A DNA stretch of 64,000 bases. Origin: Paractinoplanes deccanensis. GTDB lineage: Bacteria; Actinomycetota; Actinomycetes; Mycobacteriales; Micromonosporaceae. Both the position numbers and the translations under genes were made by a program. The notes under the pieces were generated by a model. It ran no database searches and was not told the origin of the DNA. It saw only the letters and a list, made by a program, of their open reading frames with translations. This document shows positions 8,275-16,809 of this stretch, piece after piece (the stretch's first letter is position 1; every line of letters begins with the position of its first letter). Location: positions 1 through 64,000 of the forward strand of contig NZ_BOMI01000123.1 in the NCBI RefSeq assembly GCF_016862115.1. Reading direction: 5' to 3'.

Positions 8275-9540
8275 ATGCTGTTGAGGTTCGAAGTGGCCAA
8301 CCATCGCTCGATCAAGGAGACGGTCGAGCTCTCGATGATCGCCGTCGACGAGGATCGAGTGGCCGCTCGCAGTTTCGATCGCCTTCAGGAGAAGGTCCTG
8401 ACCTTGGCGAGCATCTATGGCGCCAACGCCTCGGGGAAGACAAATGTCCTCAAGGCACTCGCGTGGCTGTCCGAGGCGGTGGGTTCTTCGCTACGGCAAT
8501 GGGGCGATTTCGTACCTCGTGAGCCGTTCCGATTCGGCGAGGGCGAAACCCGAACATCGGCTTTTGAGGTCGAATTCATGACCAACGACATCCGATACGC
8601 GTACCACCTTGAGGTCAGCGATTCGGAAGTTGTGTTCGAGAGCCTCGCCAGCTACCCCGAGCGGCGCCGGCGGGTTCTGTTCGAGCGTGACGGGATGGAT
8701 CTTCATCTTCGCCGCGGCCTGACCGCTGCGGTGGGTGCTCGAACATTGCTGACTCCGACCACGCTCGCCCTCTCGGCTGCCATGCGGTTCGAGGAACCCG
8801 AGATCTCGTCGTTCGGGCGCGACCTGTCCGGCATCTCCCACCTCAATCTCCACCGGTCGCCGTACCGGCGGCGCGGCGCCGACTCGCGCAGGCGGTTCCC
8901 GAGCACGACTTCGATCTTCGATTACTCGGCCGACGATGCCGTAGAGGATGTCGGGCCCGCTCTTTCCAAAGACCGCGAATTGGCGATCAGCATGCTTCGC
9001 CTGGCCGATCTGGGGATCGATGATGTCGACGTTCTGGACATTGAGGGCGCGAGAGGTGTCGGAGTCCGCAAGAGCCTCCAACTCGTACACCGTGCGGGCG
9101 AGCATCGGTCTTCCTTCCACATGAGCGAGGAGTCCGACGGAACAAGAGTCTGGTTCTCGTTGATCGGGCCAGTCCTCGGTGTCCTCCGCACCGGAGGCGT
9201 GCTCCTCCTCGACGAGATCGACGCCAGCCTTCACCCCCTGCTGTCCGCGCATCTGCTCACGCTCTTTCAGGATCCTGAGACGAATCCGCGGAACGCGCAG
9301 CTGATCTTCACCACCCATGACACGAGCTTGCTCAACCATCTGAACCGCGACGAGGTCTGGCTTACCGAGAAAGGCGAGGACGGCTCTACCAGCCTGACAG
9401 CCCTCGCGGAGTACGGCGGCGACAAGGTCCGGCGGTCGACGAACCTGGAGCGGGCCTATCTTCAGGGCCGTTTCGGGGCGGTGCCGCAAGTAGACCAGTT
9501 CGCTCTGCGACATGCCCTGGGATTGCTCGGAGAAGGGTGA
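8275..9540 (+). CDS. AAA15-type ATPase, RloA / AbiLi-like
   Basis: A 421-residue ATPase of the ABC/SMC-related AAA15 class found in RloAB, AbiL, PARIS and OLD-type defence modules. Seen: N-terminal LRFEVANHRSIKETVELS, Walker A IYGANASGKTNVLKAL (about 48-63), a signature-like SEESDGTRVWFSLIGP (about 284-299), Walker B GGVLLLDEIDASLHP (about 307-321) and H-loop FTTHDTSLL (about 343-351). The ATG follows TGAGGAA. Third codon positions are less GC-biased than in flanking genes, which suggests acquisition. Translation is coupled to the RloB-like gene by a TGATG overlap. Confidence 0.88.
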   Translation: MLLRFEVANHRSIKETVELSMIAVDEDRVAARSFDRLQEKVLTLASIYGANASGKTNVLKALAWLSEAVGSSLRQWGDFVPREPFRFGEGETRTSAFEVEFMTNDIRYAYHLEVSDSEVVFESLASYPERRRRVLFERDGMDLHLRRGLTAAVGARTLLTPTTLALSAAMRFEEPEISSFGRDLSGISHLNLHRSPYRRRGADSRRRFPSTTSIFDYSADDAVEDVGPALSKDRELAISMLRLADLGIDDVDVLDIEGARGVGVRKSLQLVHRAGEHRSSFHMSEESDGTRVWFSLIGPVLGVLRTGGVLLLDEIDASLHPLLSAHLLTLFQDPETNPRNAQLIFTTHDTSLLNHLNRDEVWLTEKGEDGSTSLTALAEYGGDKVRRSTNLERAYLQGRFGAVPQVDQFALRHALGLLGEG

Positions 9541-10178
9541 TGGGGCGGAAGTCTCAAACGCCGAAGCCTCTGCGGCGCCGGGTCGCGGTTCGAGCGCCGC
9601 GCAAGACACTTCTCGTGTTCTGTGTGGGAGAACGGACGGAGCCGGACTACCTCGCCGCGCTCCGCTCGCAACGGGAGATCCGGGATGTCGCGTCAGTCGA
9701 CATCCAGATCGAGATGGCCACGACGGGTTCCGCTCCGCTCACCCTGGTACGGGCTGCCGTCGCCGCTAAAGCGAAAGCCGCGAGGGAGCAGGCCGAGATT
9801 GATGAGGTGTGGTGTCTCTTCGACGTGGAATGGCCACGAAACCATCCTCATCTGAACGAAGCGATCACTCTGGCGGCCCAGAACGACATCAGGCTGGCTG
9901 TCTCGAACCCCTGCTTCGAGATCTGGCTGGCGCTACATTTCGCCGATCACGGCGCCTGGGTGGACAACGGCGGAGCGCGGCAGCTCAGAAGGAAGCACGA
10001 CGGCCAGCTCGACAAGGGCTTGAACGGCAGCCTCTACATGCCTCACCGCCATGCCGCGGCGGCGCGAGCCGCCCGGCTGGACGAGAGGCACCGGCGCGAC
10101 GGCACGGCTTTTCCGGACAACAATCCGTCGAGCGGGATGCACCTCCTGCTCGCCTCCGTGGAGCGGAACGGTCGGTAA
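9540..10178 (+). CDS. RloB-like protein, putative toxin/nuclease effector
   Basis: A 212-residue protein matching the RloB family: LLVFCVGERTEPDYLAAL (about 24-41), DEVWCLFDVEWPRNHP (about 88-103), SNPCFEIWLALHFADH (about 122-137), then a helical region ending SSGMHLLLASVE. RloB has a Toprim-like fold and is the presumed effector partner of the RloA ATPase; in AbiL the two genes together give phage abortive infection. Two positions usually acidic in such folds look changed: Val in CVGE and Glu rather than Asp in FDVE. Its ATG overlaps the stop of the ATPase gene. Confidence 0.85.
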   Translation: MGRKSQTPKPLRRRVAVRAPRKTLLVFCVGERTEPDYLAALRSQREIRDVASVDIQIEMATTGSAPLTLVRAAVAAKAKAAREQAEIDEVWCLFDVEWPRNHPHLNEAITLAAQNDIRLAVSNPCFEIWLALHFADHGAWVDNGGARQLRRKHDGQLDKGLNGSLYMPHRHAAAARAARLDERHRRDGTAFPDNNPSSGMHLLLASVERNGR

Positions 10179-10230
10179 GCCCAGCCACCTTTCGCGATGC
10201 GCACGTTGACCCAGGAGGCAATATGGGTGG

Positions 10231-11538
10231 GTGACGTCCCCAAGCGCGCCGGTTGTCGCGACCGGCTACCCGTGGCCCATCGAAACCACGCGACTCGCCA
10301 ACGGCCTCCGGGTCGTGGTGAGCGAGGACCGGACAGCACCGGTCGTCTGTGTCAATCTCTGGTACGACGTCGGCTCGCGGCACGAGCCGGCCGGGCAGAC
10401 GGGCTTCGCGCATCTGTTCGAGCATCTGATGTTCGAGGGCTCGCAGCACGTGGCCAAGACCGAGCACATGCGCCTCGTGCAGGGCAACGGCGGCTCGCTG
10501 AACGCCACCACCAACCCGGACCGCACCAACTACTTCGAGACGATGCCCGCCGAGCATCTGGAGCTGGCCCTCTGGCTGGAGGCCGACCGGATGGGCGGTC
10601 TCGTCCCGGCGCTCACCCAGGAGACGCTCGACAACCAGCGCGAGGTGGTCAAGAACGAGCGCCGCCAGCGCTACGAGAACGTGCCGTACGGCGACGCCTG
10701 GCTGCGCCTGCTGGAGCTGCTCTACCCGCCCGGCCACCCGTACCATCACGCCACGATCGGGTCGATGGAGGACCTGAACGCGGCGAGCCTGGACACCTTC
10801 AAGGCCTTCCACCAGCAGTATTACGCGCCGAACAACGCCGTGCTGACGGTGGCCGGTGACGCCGGGCCGGCCGAGGTGTTCGCGCTCGCCGAGAAGTACT
10901 TCGGGGCGATCGAGCCGGTGCCGAGCATCCCGCCGGCGCCGAGCGGCCAGGTCGGCGAGCAGCCGGCGAGGCGCGAGACGGTCACGGCCGCCGTTCCGGC
11001 GCCGCGGATCTACCTGTCGCACCGGACCCACCCGTTCGGCACCAAGGGGTACGACGCGATCACCGTGCTCGCCGCGGTGCTCGGCAACGGCCGCGGCAGC
11101 CGCCTCTACCAGCGTCTCGCCGACGGCAAGCGGATCGCCCAGCCGGACTACATCGGCTCGTACGGCGTCGACCTGGCGCACGCGCCGGCCCCGCTGATCA
11201 TCACGGCGACCGCGAAGGACGGCGTGCCCGTCGAGGAGCTCGAGGGGGGCCTCGGCGAGGTCGTCGGGAGCCTGGTCACCGAGCCGGTCACCGAGGACGA
11301 GCTGGCGCGCGCCAAGGCGCTGCTCACCACCGCCTGGTGGCGGCAGGTCTCCACGGTCGGCGGCCGCGCCGACACCCTGAGCCGGTACGCGACCCAGTTC
11401 GGCGAGCCGGAGGCGGCCGCGTACCGCCTGCCGCAGTGGCTCTCGATCACCGCCGACGACGTGACCGAGGCCGCCGAGCTCACCCTGAAGCCCGAGTCGA
11501 GGGTCACCCTCACGTACGTCCCCGAGGAGAAGGCATGA
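10231..11538 (+). CDS. M16 zinc peptidase, catalytic subunit
   Basis: A 435-residue pitrilysin-family protein. The inverted zinc motif HxxEH is present as FAHLFEHLMFEG (about residues 64-75), with the downstream Glu in the region NQREVVKNERRQRYEN. The insulinase-like N- and C-domains are complete. No signal peptide is seen. GTG 10231 is used; AGGAGG lies rather far upstream. The 4-bp overlap with the next gene, which lacks the zinc site, indicates a two-subunit peptidase of the processing-peptidase type. The natural substrate is unknown. Confidence 0.88.
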   Translation: MTSPSAPVVATGYPWPIETTRLANGLRVVVSEDRTAPVVCVNLWYDVGSRHEPAGQTGFAHLFEHLMFEGSQHVAKTEHMRLVQGNGGSLNATTNPDRTNYFETMPAEHLELALWLEADRMGGLVPALTQETLDNQREVVKNERRQRYENVPYGDAWLRLLELLYPPGHPYHHATIGSMEDLNAASLDTFKAFHQQYYAPNNAVLTVAGDAGPAEVFALAEKYFGAIEPVPSIPPAPSGQVGEQPARRETVTAAVPAPRIYLSHRTHPFGTKGYDAITVLAAVLGNGRGSRLYQRLADGKRIAQPDYIGSYGVDLAHAPAPLIITATAKDGVPVEELEGGLGEVVGSLVTEPVTEDELARAKALLTTAWWRQVSTVGGRADTLSRYATQFGEPEAAAYRLPQWLSITADDVTEAAELTLKPESRVTLTYVPEEKA

Positions 11539-12881
11539 CCCTCATCGCCACCCGCCCGGAGCCGGGCGAGGCCCGTCCGTACACGTTCCCCGACCTTCAG
11601 CGGGTCACCGTCGCCGGCGGCACCGTGATCGGCGCGCACCTGCCGGGCCAGCTGCTGGCGAGCGCGATGCTGATGCTGGACGCGGGCGCGGCCCGCGAGA
11701 CGGCGGGCCGCGAGGGCACCGCCACGGTGCTCGCGAAGTCGCTCGAGGAGGGCACCCGGCGGCGCGACTCGGCGGCGTACGCGATCGCGCTGGAGAGCCT
11801 CGGCGCCGAGCTGTCCCCCTCGGTCGACTGGGACACGTTCCGCGTCGGCGTCTCGGCGCCCGTGCCGCAGCTGCTCGACGCCGTACGCCTCGCCGCGGAG
11901 GCCGCGCGCACCCCGAAGCTCGACCCGGCCGACGTCGCGCGCGTGCGCGACGACGAGGTGACCGCCCTGCGGATGGACTGGGCGCAGCCCGGCCCGCGGG
12001 CCGACGCCGCCCTGCGCGCCGACCTGTTCGGCTCGGCCGAGCGGTTCGGCCGGCCGATGCACGGCGACCCCACCTCGGTGGCCGCCGTGACGGTCGACGA
12101 CGTGCTCGCCTTCCACCAGAGCTGGATGCGCCGTCCCGGCGTGCTGCTCGTGGCCGGCGACCTCGACACGCTCGACCTGGCCGCGCTGGGCGAGGCCGCC
12201 TTCGCCGGCACCGAGGGCGACCCGCTGCCGGTGGAGCCGCCGCTGGGTGTGCCGGTGCGCGATCACCGCCGGGTCATCCTGGTCGACCGGCCCGGATCGG
12301 TGCAGTCGACGCTGCGCATCGGGCACCGCTCCCCCGAGCGGGCCACGCCCGACTACGTGGCGATGACGCTGGCCGCCACGGTGCTGGGCGGCGCGTTCAC
12401 GTCCCGGCTCAACCACCTCATCCGCGAGGTCAAGGGCTACACGTACGGCATCCGGGGCTCGTACGCGATGTCGCGCCGCTTCGGCCGGTTCGAGGTGGCC
12501 GCGGGCGTGCAGACGGCGGTGACCGTGCCGGCGATCGTCGACACGCTCGGCGAGATCGGCCGCACCCAGCGGGACGGCGTGACCGAGGAGGAGCTCGCCG
12601 TGGCCCGCTCGTGGCGCGCCGGGCAGCTGAGCGTGGAGATGCAGACGCCGGGCTCGATCGTGGGGGCGCTGAGCACGCTGGTCCTCTACGGCCTGCCCGA
12701 CGACTACTACCCACGGCTGCGCCGCAGCTACCTGGAGACGCCGATCGCGGAGGTCTCCGCCGCCGCGGCCGGCCATCTGCACCCGCACGGGCTCACACTC
12801 GTGGTCGAGGGCGACGCCGCGATCATCCGCGACGAGCTGGTGGCGGCCGAGATCGGCGAGATCGTCGACGCCCAGCTCTAG
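11535..12881 (+). CDS. M16 peptidase partner subunit lacking zinc site
   Basis: A 448-residue M16 homologue in which the HxxEH position is replaced by TVLAKSLEEGT, so it cannot bind zinc. The C-domain keeps GGAFTSRLNHLIREVKGYTY and RGSYAMSRRFGRFEV, the segment that in paired M16 enzymes supplies substrate-binding Arg/Tyr residues. It is translated from an ATG overlapping the stop codon of the catalytic subunit (ATGA), so the two should form a heterodimer. Confidence 0.85.
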   Translation: MTLIATRPEPGEARPYTFPDLQRVTVAGGTVIGAHLPGQLLASAMLMLDAGAARETAGREGTATVLAKSLEEGTRRRDSAAYAIALESLGAELSPSVDWDTFRVGVSAPVPQLLDAVRLAAEAARTPKLDPADVARVRDDEVTALRMDWAQPGPRADAALRADLFGSAERFGRPMHGDPTSVAAVTVDDVLAFHQSWMRRPGVLLVAGDLDTLDLAALGEAAFAGTEGDPLPVEPPLGVPVRDHRRVILVDRPGSVQSTLRIGHRSPERATPDYVAMTLAATVLGGAFTSRLNHLIREVKGYTYGIRGSYAMSRRFGRFEVAAGVQTAVTVPAIVDTLGEIGRTQRDGVTEEELAVARSWRAGQLSVEMQTPGSIVGALSTLVLYGLPDDYYPRLRRSYLETPIAEVSAAAAGHLHPHGLTLVVEGDAAIIRDELVAAEIGEIVDAQL

Positions 12882-12956
12882 CCGCGCAGATGGAGATCGT
12901 GTGAGTTAGGGCGCGATCTCAGGGTGCGGCAAGGTGGGGCCGATACCTTTGCCGCC

Positions 12957-13958
12957 ATGACGATCACCACGACGCCGGCCGGGGTCCGGCCGGGACGGCG
13001 GGTGAGGCGCACCGCGCTTCTCGCCCTGCTGACCCTGCCGGGCCTGGTCTGGGGGGTCTTCCGATCGCTCGGCTGGGAGCCCGGCTACGCCGTGATGGTG
13101 ATGGCCTTCACGCCGTACGTGGCGGCCTGGACCCTGGTGCCGCTGGCCGCGGCGCTGGTGGCCCGCAAGTGGCTGATCGCCGCCGTCGCCGCGGTGGCGG
13201 CGGTCCTGCTCGGCGTCGCCGTCCTGCCGCGCGCGCTGCCGGGGTCGAGCCCGGGCACGGGCGTTCCGCTGACCGTCATGACGATCAACATGTTCGTCGG
13301 CCAGGCCGACCCGGCGGCCGTCGTGAAGCTGGTCCGCGAGCACGACGTGGCCGTGCTCGCGGTGCAGGAGTTCACCCCGGCCGCCGCCGACGGCCTGGCC
13401 GCGGCGGGGCTCGGCGAGGTGCTGCCGTACCGGGCGCTCGCCGACGAGGTGGGCACGACCGGGTCGGGGCTCTACTCGCGATACCCGATGACCGCTCAGG
13501 GGTCGCAGCGGTTCCACGGCGACAACCTCCAGCCGGGCAACCTTCAGGCGTACGCGACGATCCAGGTCCCGGGGGCGGCGCCGATCGTCGTCGAGTCGGC
13601 TCACCCGCTCGCCCCGTACTCGAAAGAGGCCCTGCCGTCCTGGAGGGCGGACCTCGAGGAGGAGCCGCGGGCGGACCGGAACGGCGCGCCGCGGGTGCTG
13701 CTCGGCGACTTCAACGCGACGCTCGACCACGAGCCGCTGCGCGATCTGATCTCCGGGGGCTATCGCGACGCGGCGGACACCGTGGGCAAGGGGCTGATCG
13801 CGACCTGGGGCCCGTACGCGGGCCGGCCCATCCCGCCGGTGACCCTCGACCACGTGCTGGTGGACGAGCGCGTCGGGGTCCGCGACGTGCAGGTGCACGG
13901 CGTCGAGGGCAGCGATCACCGCTCGGTCCTCGCGGTGCTCACGGTGCCGGCGGCGTAG
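12957..13958 (+). CDS. Endonuclease/exonuclease/phosphatase family membrane protein (copy 1)
   Basis: A 333-residue protein. Three hydrophobic segments occupy roughly residues 17-90 (TALLALLTLPGLVW, MAFTPYVAAWTLVPLAAAL, VAAVAAVLLGVAVLP), so the catalytic domain is probably exported. The EEP domain shows LTVMTINMFVG, LAVQEFTP, LLGDFNATLDH, TLDHVLVDE and GSDHRSVLAVL, the Asn, Glu, Asp and His residues expected for Mg2+-dependent phosphoesterases. ATG 12957 was preferred over an upstream GTG because a -10-like box sits close by. A paralogue follows 14 bp after its stop. Confidence 0.82.
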   Translation: MTITTTPAGVRPGRRVRRTALLALLTLPGLVWGVFRSLGWEPGYAVMVMAFTPYVAAWTLVPLAAALVARKWLIAAVAAVAAVLLGVAVLPRALPGSSPGTGVPLTVMTINMFVGQADPAAVVKLVREHDVAVLAVQEFTPAAADGLAAAGLGEVLPYRALADEVGTTGSGLYSRYPMTAQGSQRFHGDNLQPGNLQAYATIQVPGAAPIVVESAHPLAPYSKEALPSWRADLEEEPRADRNGAPRVLLGDFNATLDHEPLRDLISGGYRDAADTVGKGLIATWGPYAGRPIPPVTLDHVLVDERVGVRDVQVHGVEGSDHRSVLAVLTVPAA

Positions 13959-13972
13959 TGAGGAGGACCGCG

Positions 13973-14914
13973 ATGACTGTGCTCTTCTGGTTCCTGGTCG
14001 TGCCCGGCCTGCTCTGGGCGGCCGTCCGCCTCGGCGGGTGGGAGCGCGGGCCGCTGGTGCAGCTGTTCGCCTTCACGCCGTACGTGGCGGCGTGGTCCTG
14101 GCTGCCGGCTGTCGCGGCCCTCGCCACCCGGCGCTGGACCGTCGGCGCGGTGGCGCTGGTGGCGGCCGTCGCGCTCGCCGCGTGTGTGCTGCCGCGCGCG
14201 CTGCCCGACCGCGATCGTGGCCCGGCGCGCGGCGTCAAGCTCACCGTGATGACGAGCAACATGCTCTTCGGCGGTGCCGACCCGGCCACGATCGTCAAGC
14301 TGGTCAGCGAGCGCGACGTCGACGTGCTGGCCGTGCAGGAGTTCACCCCGCAGGGCCGGGAGGCACTGGCCGCGGCCGGGCTGGGCGCGCTGCTGCCGCA
14401 CTCGTCGCTCGCCGACGAGCCGGGGGCGAGCGGTTCCGGGCTCTACTCCCGCTTCCCGATCACCGAGGGCGGTGCCGCGCGCAACGCGGGTGGCTTCATG
14501 CAGGCGTACGCGACGGTGCACCCGCCGGGCGCCGGCGCGGTGATCGTCGAGTCGGCGCATCCGCTCGCTCCCGCCTCCCGGGCGGTTCTCGGCAAGTGGC
14601 GTGGGGACCTTCTGGCCGAGCCGTACGCGGAGGGGAGCGCGACGCCGCGGATCCTGCTCGGTGATTTCAACGCGACGCTCGACCACACGCCGATGCGTGA
14701 GCTGGTCGCGCGCGGATACCGGGACGCCGCGGACGCGACCGGCAAGGGCCTGATCGGCACCTGGCCGTACGACGGGCACCCGATCCCGCCGGTCACCATC
14801 GATCATGTACTGGTGGACGAGCGCATCGGCGTACAGGAGGTCAGCGTGCACACCATCCCCCGGAGCGACCACCGCGCGATCGTGGCGGAGCTGACCGTGC
14901 CGTCCGGCTCGTGA
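13973..14914 (+). CDS. Endonuclease/exonuclease/phosphatase family membrane protein (copy 2)
   Basis: A 313-residue paralogue of the preceding gene with the same layout: hydrophobic segments (LFWFLVVPGLLWAAV, FTPYVAAWSWLPAVAAL, VALVAAVALAACVLP), then an EEP domain with LTVMTSNMLFGG, LAVQEFTP, LLGDFNATLDH, TIDHVLVDE and RSDHRAIVAEL. GAGGAGG precedes the ATG. The two copies share motif wording almost exactly and clearly arose by tandem duplication. It overlaps the acetyltransferase start (TGATG). Confidence 0.82.
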   Translation: MTVLFWFLVVPGLLWAAVRLGGWERGPLVQLFAFTPYVAAWSWLPAVAALATRRWTVGAVALVAAVALAACVLPRALPDRDRGPARGVKLTVMTSNMLFGGADPATIVKLVSERDVDVLAVQEFTPQGREALAAAGLGALLPHSSLADEPGASGSGLYSRFPITEGGAARNAGGFMQAYATVHPPGAGAVIVESAHPLAPASRAVLGKWRGDLLAEPYAEGSATPRILLGDFNATLDHTPMRELVARGYRDAADATGKGLIGTWPYDGHPIPPVTIDHVLVDERIGVQEVSVHTIPRSDHRAIVAELTVPSGS

Positions 14915-15462
14915 TGGCCGCGACGACCCGCCTGATCGAGCTGGGCGACGCCGCCGAGGTCGCGGAGCTGCTGCGTGCGAACCGGGAGTTCCTGGCCCCG
15001 TGGGATCCCGTCCGCCCGGACGAGTACTTCACCGACGACGGTCAGCGCGCGCTCATCAAGGAGGTGCTGCGGCAGCACGACGGCGGCACGGCGCTGCCGC
15101 ACGTGATCGTCGAGGACGGCGGCATCGTCGGCCGGATCACGCTCACCGGCATCGCGCGGGGCCCGTTCCAGTCGTGCCACCTCGGCTACTGGGTGGCCGC
15201 GCACGCCAACGGCCGCGGTGTCGCTTCGGCCGCGGTCGCCCGGATCACCGGCTTCGCCTTCGCCGAGCTGGGGCTGCACCGCGTCGAGGCGGGCACGCTG
15301 GTGCACAACGCCGCCTCCCAGAGGGTGCTGGAACGCAACGGCTTCCGCCGGTACGGCCTGGCCCCGCGCTACTTGAAGATCGCCGGGGAGTGGCAGGACC
15401 ACGTCCTCTTCCAGCTGCTGGCGGAGGATTATTCGGATGCCGGCTCGCGGGAGCGGGCCTAG
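14914..15462 (+). CDS. GNAT acetyltransferase, RimJ-like
   Basis: A 182-residue GCN5-related N-acetyltransferase. It shows HLGYWVAAHANGRGVASAAV (acetyl-CoA pyrophosphate loop), FAELGLHRVEAGTLVHNAAS and VLERNGFRRYGLAPRYLKI, the pattern of ribosomal-protein-alanine acetyltransferases. The acceptor could be a protein N-terminus or a small molecule. The ATG overlaps the upstream stop codon, placing it in the EEP operon. The TAG stop lies inside a TAGCAT box that may be the -10 element of the next unit. Confidence 0.87.
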   Translation: MAATTRLIELGDAAEVAELLRANREFLAPWDPVRPDEYFTDDGQRALIKEVLRQHDGGTALPHVIVEDGGIVGRITLTGIARGPFQSCHLGYWVAAHANGRGVASAAVARITGFAFAELGLHRVEAGTLVHNAASQRVLERNGFRRYGLAPRYLKIAGEWQDHVLFQLLAEDYSDAGSRERA

Positions 15463-15472
15463 CATCGGCGAC

Positions 15473-15526
15473 ATGAGCTTCCACGGTCAGCAGCTGACGA
15501 CGCCGGGACCACCCGGCGCGCGCTGA
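15473..15526 (+). CDS. Possible leader peptide MSFHGQQLTTPGPPGAR
   Basis: A 17-codon frame starts 7 bp after the -10-like box TAGCAT (15460-15465), so it could be translated from a leaderless transcript. It contains two adjacent Thr codons (ACG ACG) and is followed 8 bp after its stop by a strong hairpin and then by the threonyl-tRNA synthetase-like gene. This is the arrangement of a ribosome-mediated attenuator sensing threonyl-tRNA. Two Thr codons is a modest signal, so confidence is limited. Confidence 0.4.
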   Translation: MSFHGQQLTTPGPPGAR

Positions 15527-15534
15527 CCTCACGC

Positions 15535-15564
15535 AACGGCCCGGGCGGGATCGCCCGGGCCGTT
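15535..15564 (+). terminator. Strong hairpin before ThrRS-like gene
   Basis: A 13-bp perfect GC-rich stem (15535-15547 / 15552-15564) with loop GGAT ends in TTT. It lies between the possible leader peptide and the synthetase-like gene, so it could be an attenuator or simply the terminator of the acetyltransferase operon. Confidence 0.65.
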
Positions 15565-15606
15565 TCCGGTCGTCCCGTCGGGCCTTTCACCCGAAGGAGA
15601 CCTGTC

Positions 15607-16809
15607 ATGATCGTCGATCACCGCCGGCTCGGGCGCGAGCTGGACCTCTTCGACTCCGACCCGCTGATCGGCGCCGGCCTGCCGTTCTGGCTTCCCGGCG
15701 GCGCCGCGGCACGCCACGCTGTCGAGTCCTATCTGTACGAGCTGGAGCGCCGCGCCGGATACCGCCACGTGCACTCCCCCGCCCTCGGCAAACGCCAGAT
15801 GTACGAGATGTCGGGGCACTGGCGCAACTACGCCGAGGACATGTGGCCCTCGATGCGCGTCGGCGGCGACGAGCTGGTGCTGCGGCCCAGCCAGTGCCCG
15901 CACCACGCGCTGATCTTCAAGTCGCGGCAGCGGTCGTACCGGGATCTGCCGCTGCGCATCGCCGAGCTCGGGCCGATGTACCGGTCGGAGCGCTCCGGTG
16001 TGATCGGCGGCCTCGGCCGGGTGCGGTCGATCCAGCTCAACGACGCGCACATCTTCTGCGCCCGCGACCAGGTGAGCGCGGAGGTGGCCGGGGTGCTGCG
16101 GCTGATGCGCGAGGCACACGCCGCGCTCGGCTTCGAGCCGTCGTCCTACCGGCTCTCGCTGCGCGGCGAGGGCGGCAAGTACGCGGGGGACGACGCCATG
16201 TGGGATCTGGCCTCGGCCCTGCTCCGCGAGGCCCTGGACGGCGTCGACTACTCCGAGGCGCCGGGCGAGGCCGCGTTCTACGGCCCGAAGATCGACGTGC
16301 AGATCGCCGACCCGCTGGGCCGGGAGTCGACCCTCGCCACCATCCAGGTCGACTTCCACCAGCCGGCGGCCTTCGATCTGGAGTACGTGGACGCGCGCGG
16401 CGGGCGGTCCCGGCCGGTGATGGTGCACCGCAGCCTTGTCGGCTCGATGGAGCGGCTCTTCGGCCACCTGATCGAGGTGCACCGCGGCGCCTTCCCGGTC
16501 TGGTACGCGCCGGTGCAGCTCGCGGTGCTGCCGGTCGGCGAGGAGCAGGACGGCGCCGCGCGCGCCCTGGCCGCGGCGGCGGTCGAGGCCGGGCTGCGTG
16601 CCGAGGTGCACGCCGAGGGGTCGATCGGCGCGCGAGTGCGGGCCGTGGCGGAGCGCAAGATCCCGTACGGGGGCGTGATCGGCAGCCGCGAGGCGCCGGA
16701 CGGCCTGGTCGCCCTCCGGCACCGCGACGGCCGTCAGGTCCCGGCCAGGCCGGTCGCCGCGGCGCTCGACGAGATCAGGGAAGCCGCGCGTCCACCTCGA
16801 TCTCGATGA
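15607..16809 (+). CDS. Threonyl-tRNA synthetase-like protein lacking TGS and editing domains
   Basis: A 400-residue class II synthetase. It begins directly in the catalytic domain and keeps motif 2 (MYRSERSG...GRVRSIQLND), the three zinc ligands of ThrRS (Cys in RPSQCPHH, His in NDAHIF, His in VMVHRSLVGSMERL) and a C-terminal anticodon-binding domain (APVQLAVLPVGEEQD..., EGSIGARVRAVAERKIPYGGVIG). Standard bacterial ThrRS is about 640-690 residues with N-terminal TGS and Ser-editing domains, absent here. Threonine activation seems possible without Ser-tRNA editing. It may be a starvation or inhibitor-resistant second ThrRS. GAAGGAG precedes the ATG. Confidence 0.85.
   Translation: MIVDHRRLGRELDLFDSDPLIGAGLPFWLPGGAAARHAVESYLYELERRAGYRHVHSPALGKRQMYEMSGHWRNYAEDMWPSMRVGGDELVLRPSQCPHHALIFKSRQRSYRDLPLRIAELGPMYRSERSGVIGGLGRVRSIQLNDAHIFCARDQVSAEVAGVLRLMREAHAALGFEPSSYRLSLRGEGGKYAGDDAMWDLASALLREALDGVDYSEAPGEAAFYGPKIDVQIADPLGRESTLATIQVDFHQPAAFDLEYVDARGGRSRPVMVHRSLVGSMERLFGHLIEVHRGAFPVWYAPVQLAVLPVGEEQDGAARALAAAAVEAGLRAEVHAEGSIGARVRAVAERKIPYGGVIGSREAPDGLVALRHRDGRQVPARPVAAALDEIREAARPPRSR

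Noticed and set aside
15463-15606. T-box riboswitch before the ThrRS-like gene
   Set aside because: The leader is too short, and no T-box sequence or specifier stem is seen; the leader-peptide and hairpin reading fits better.
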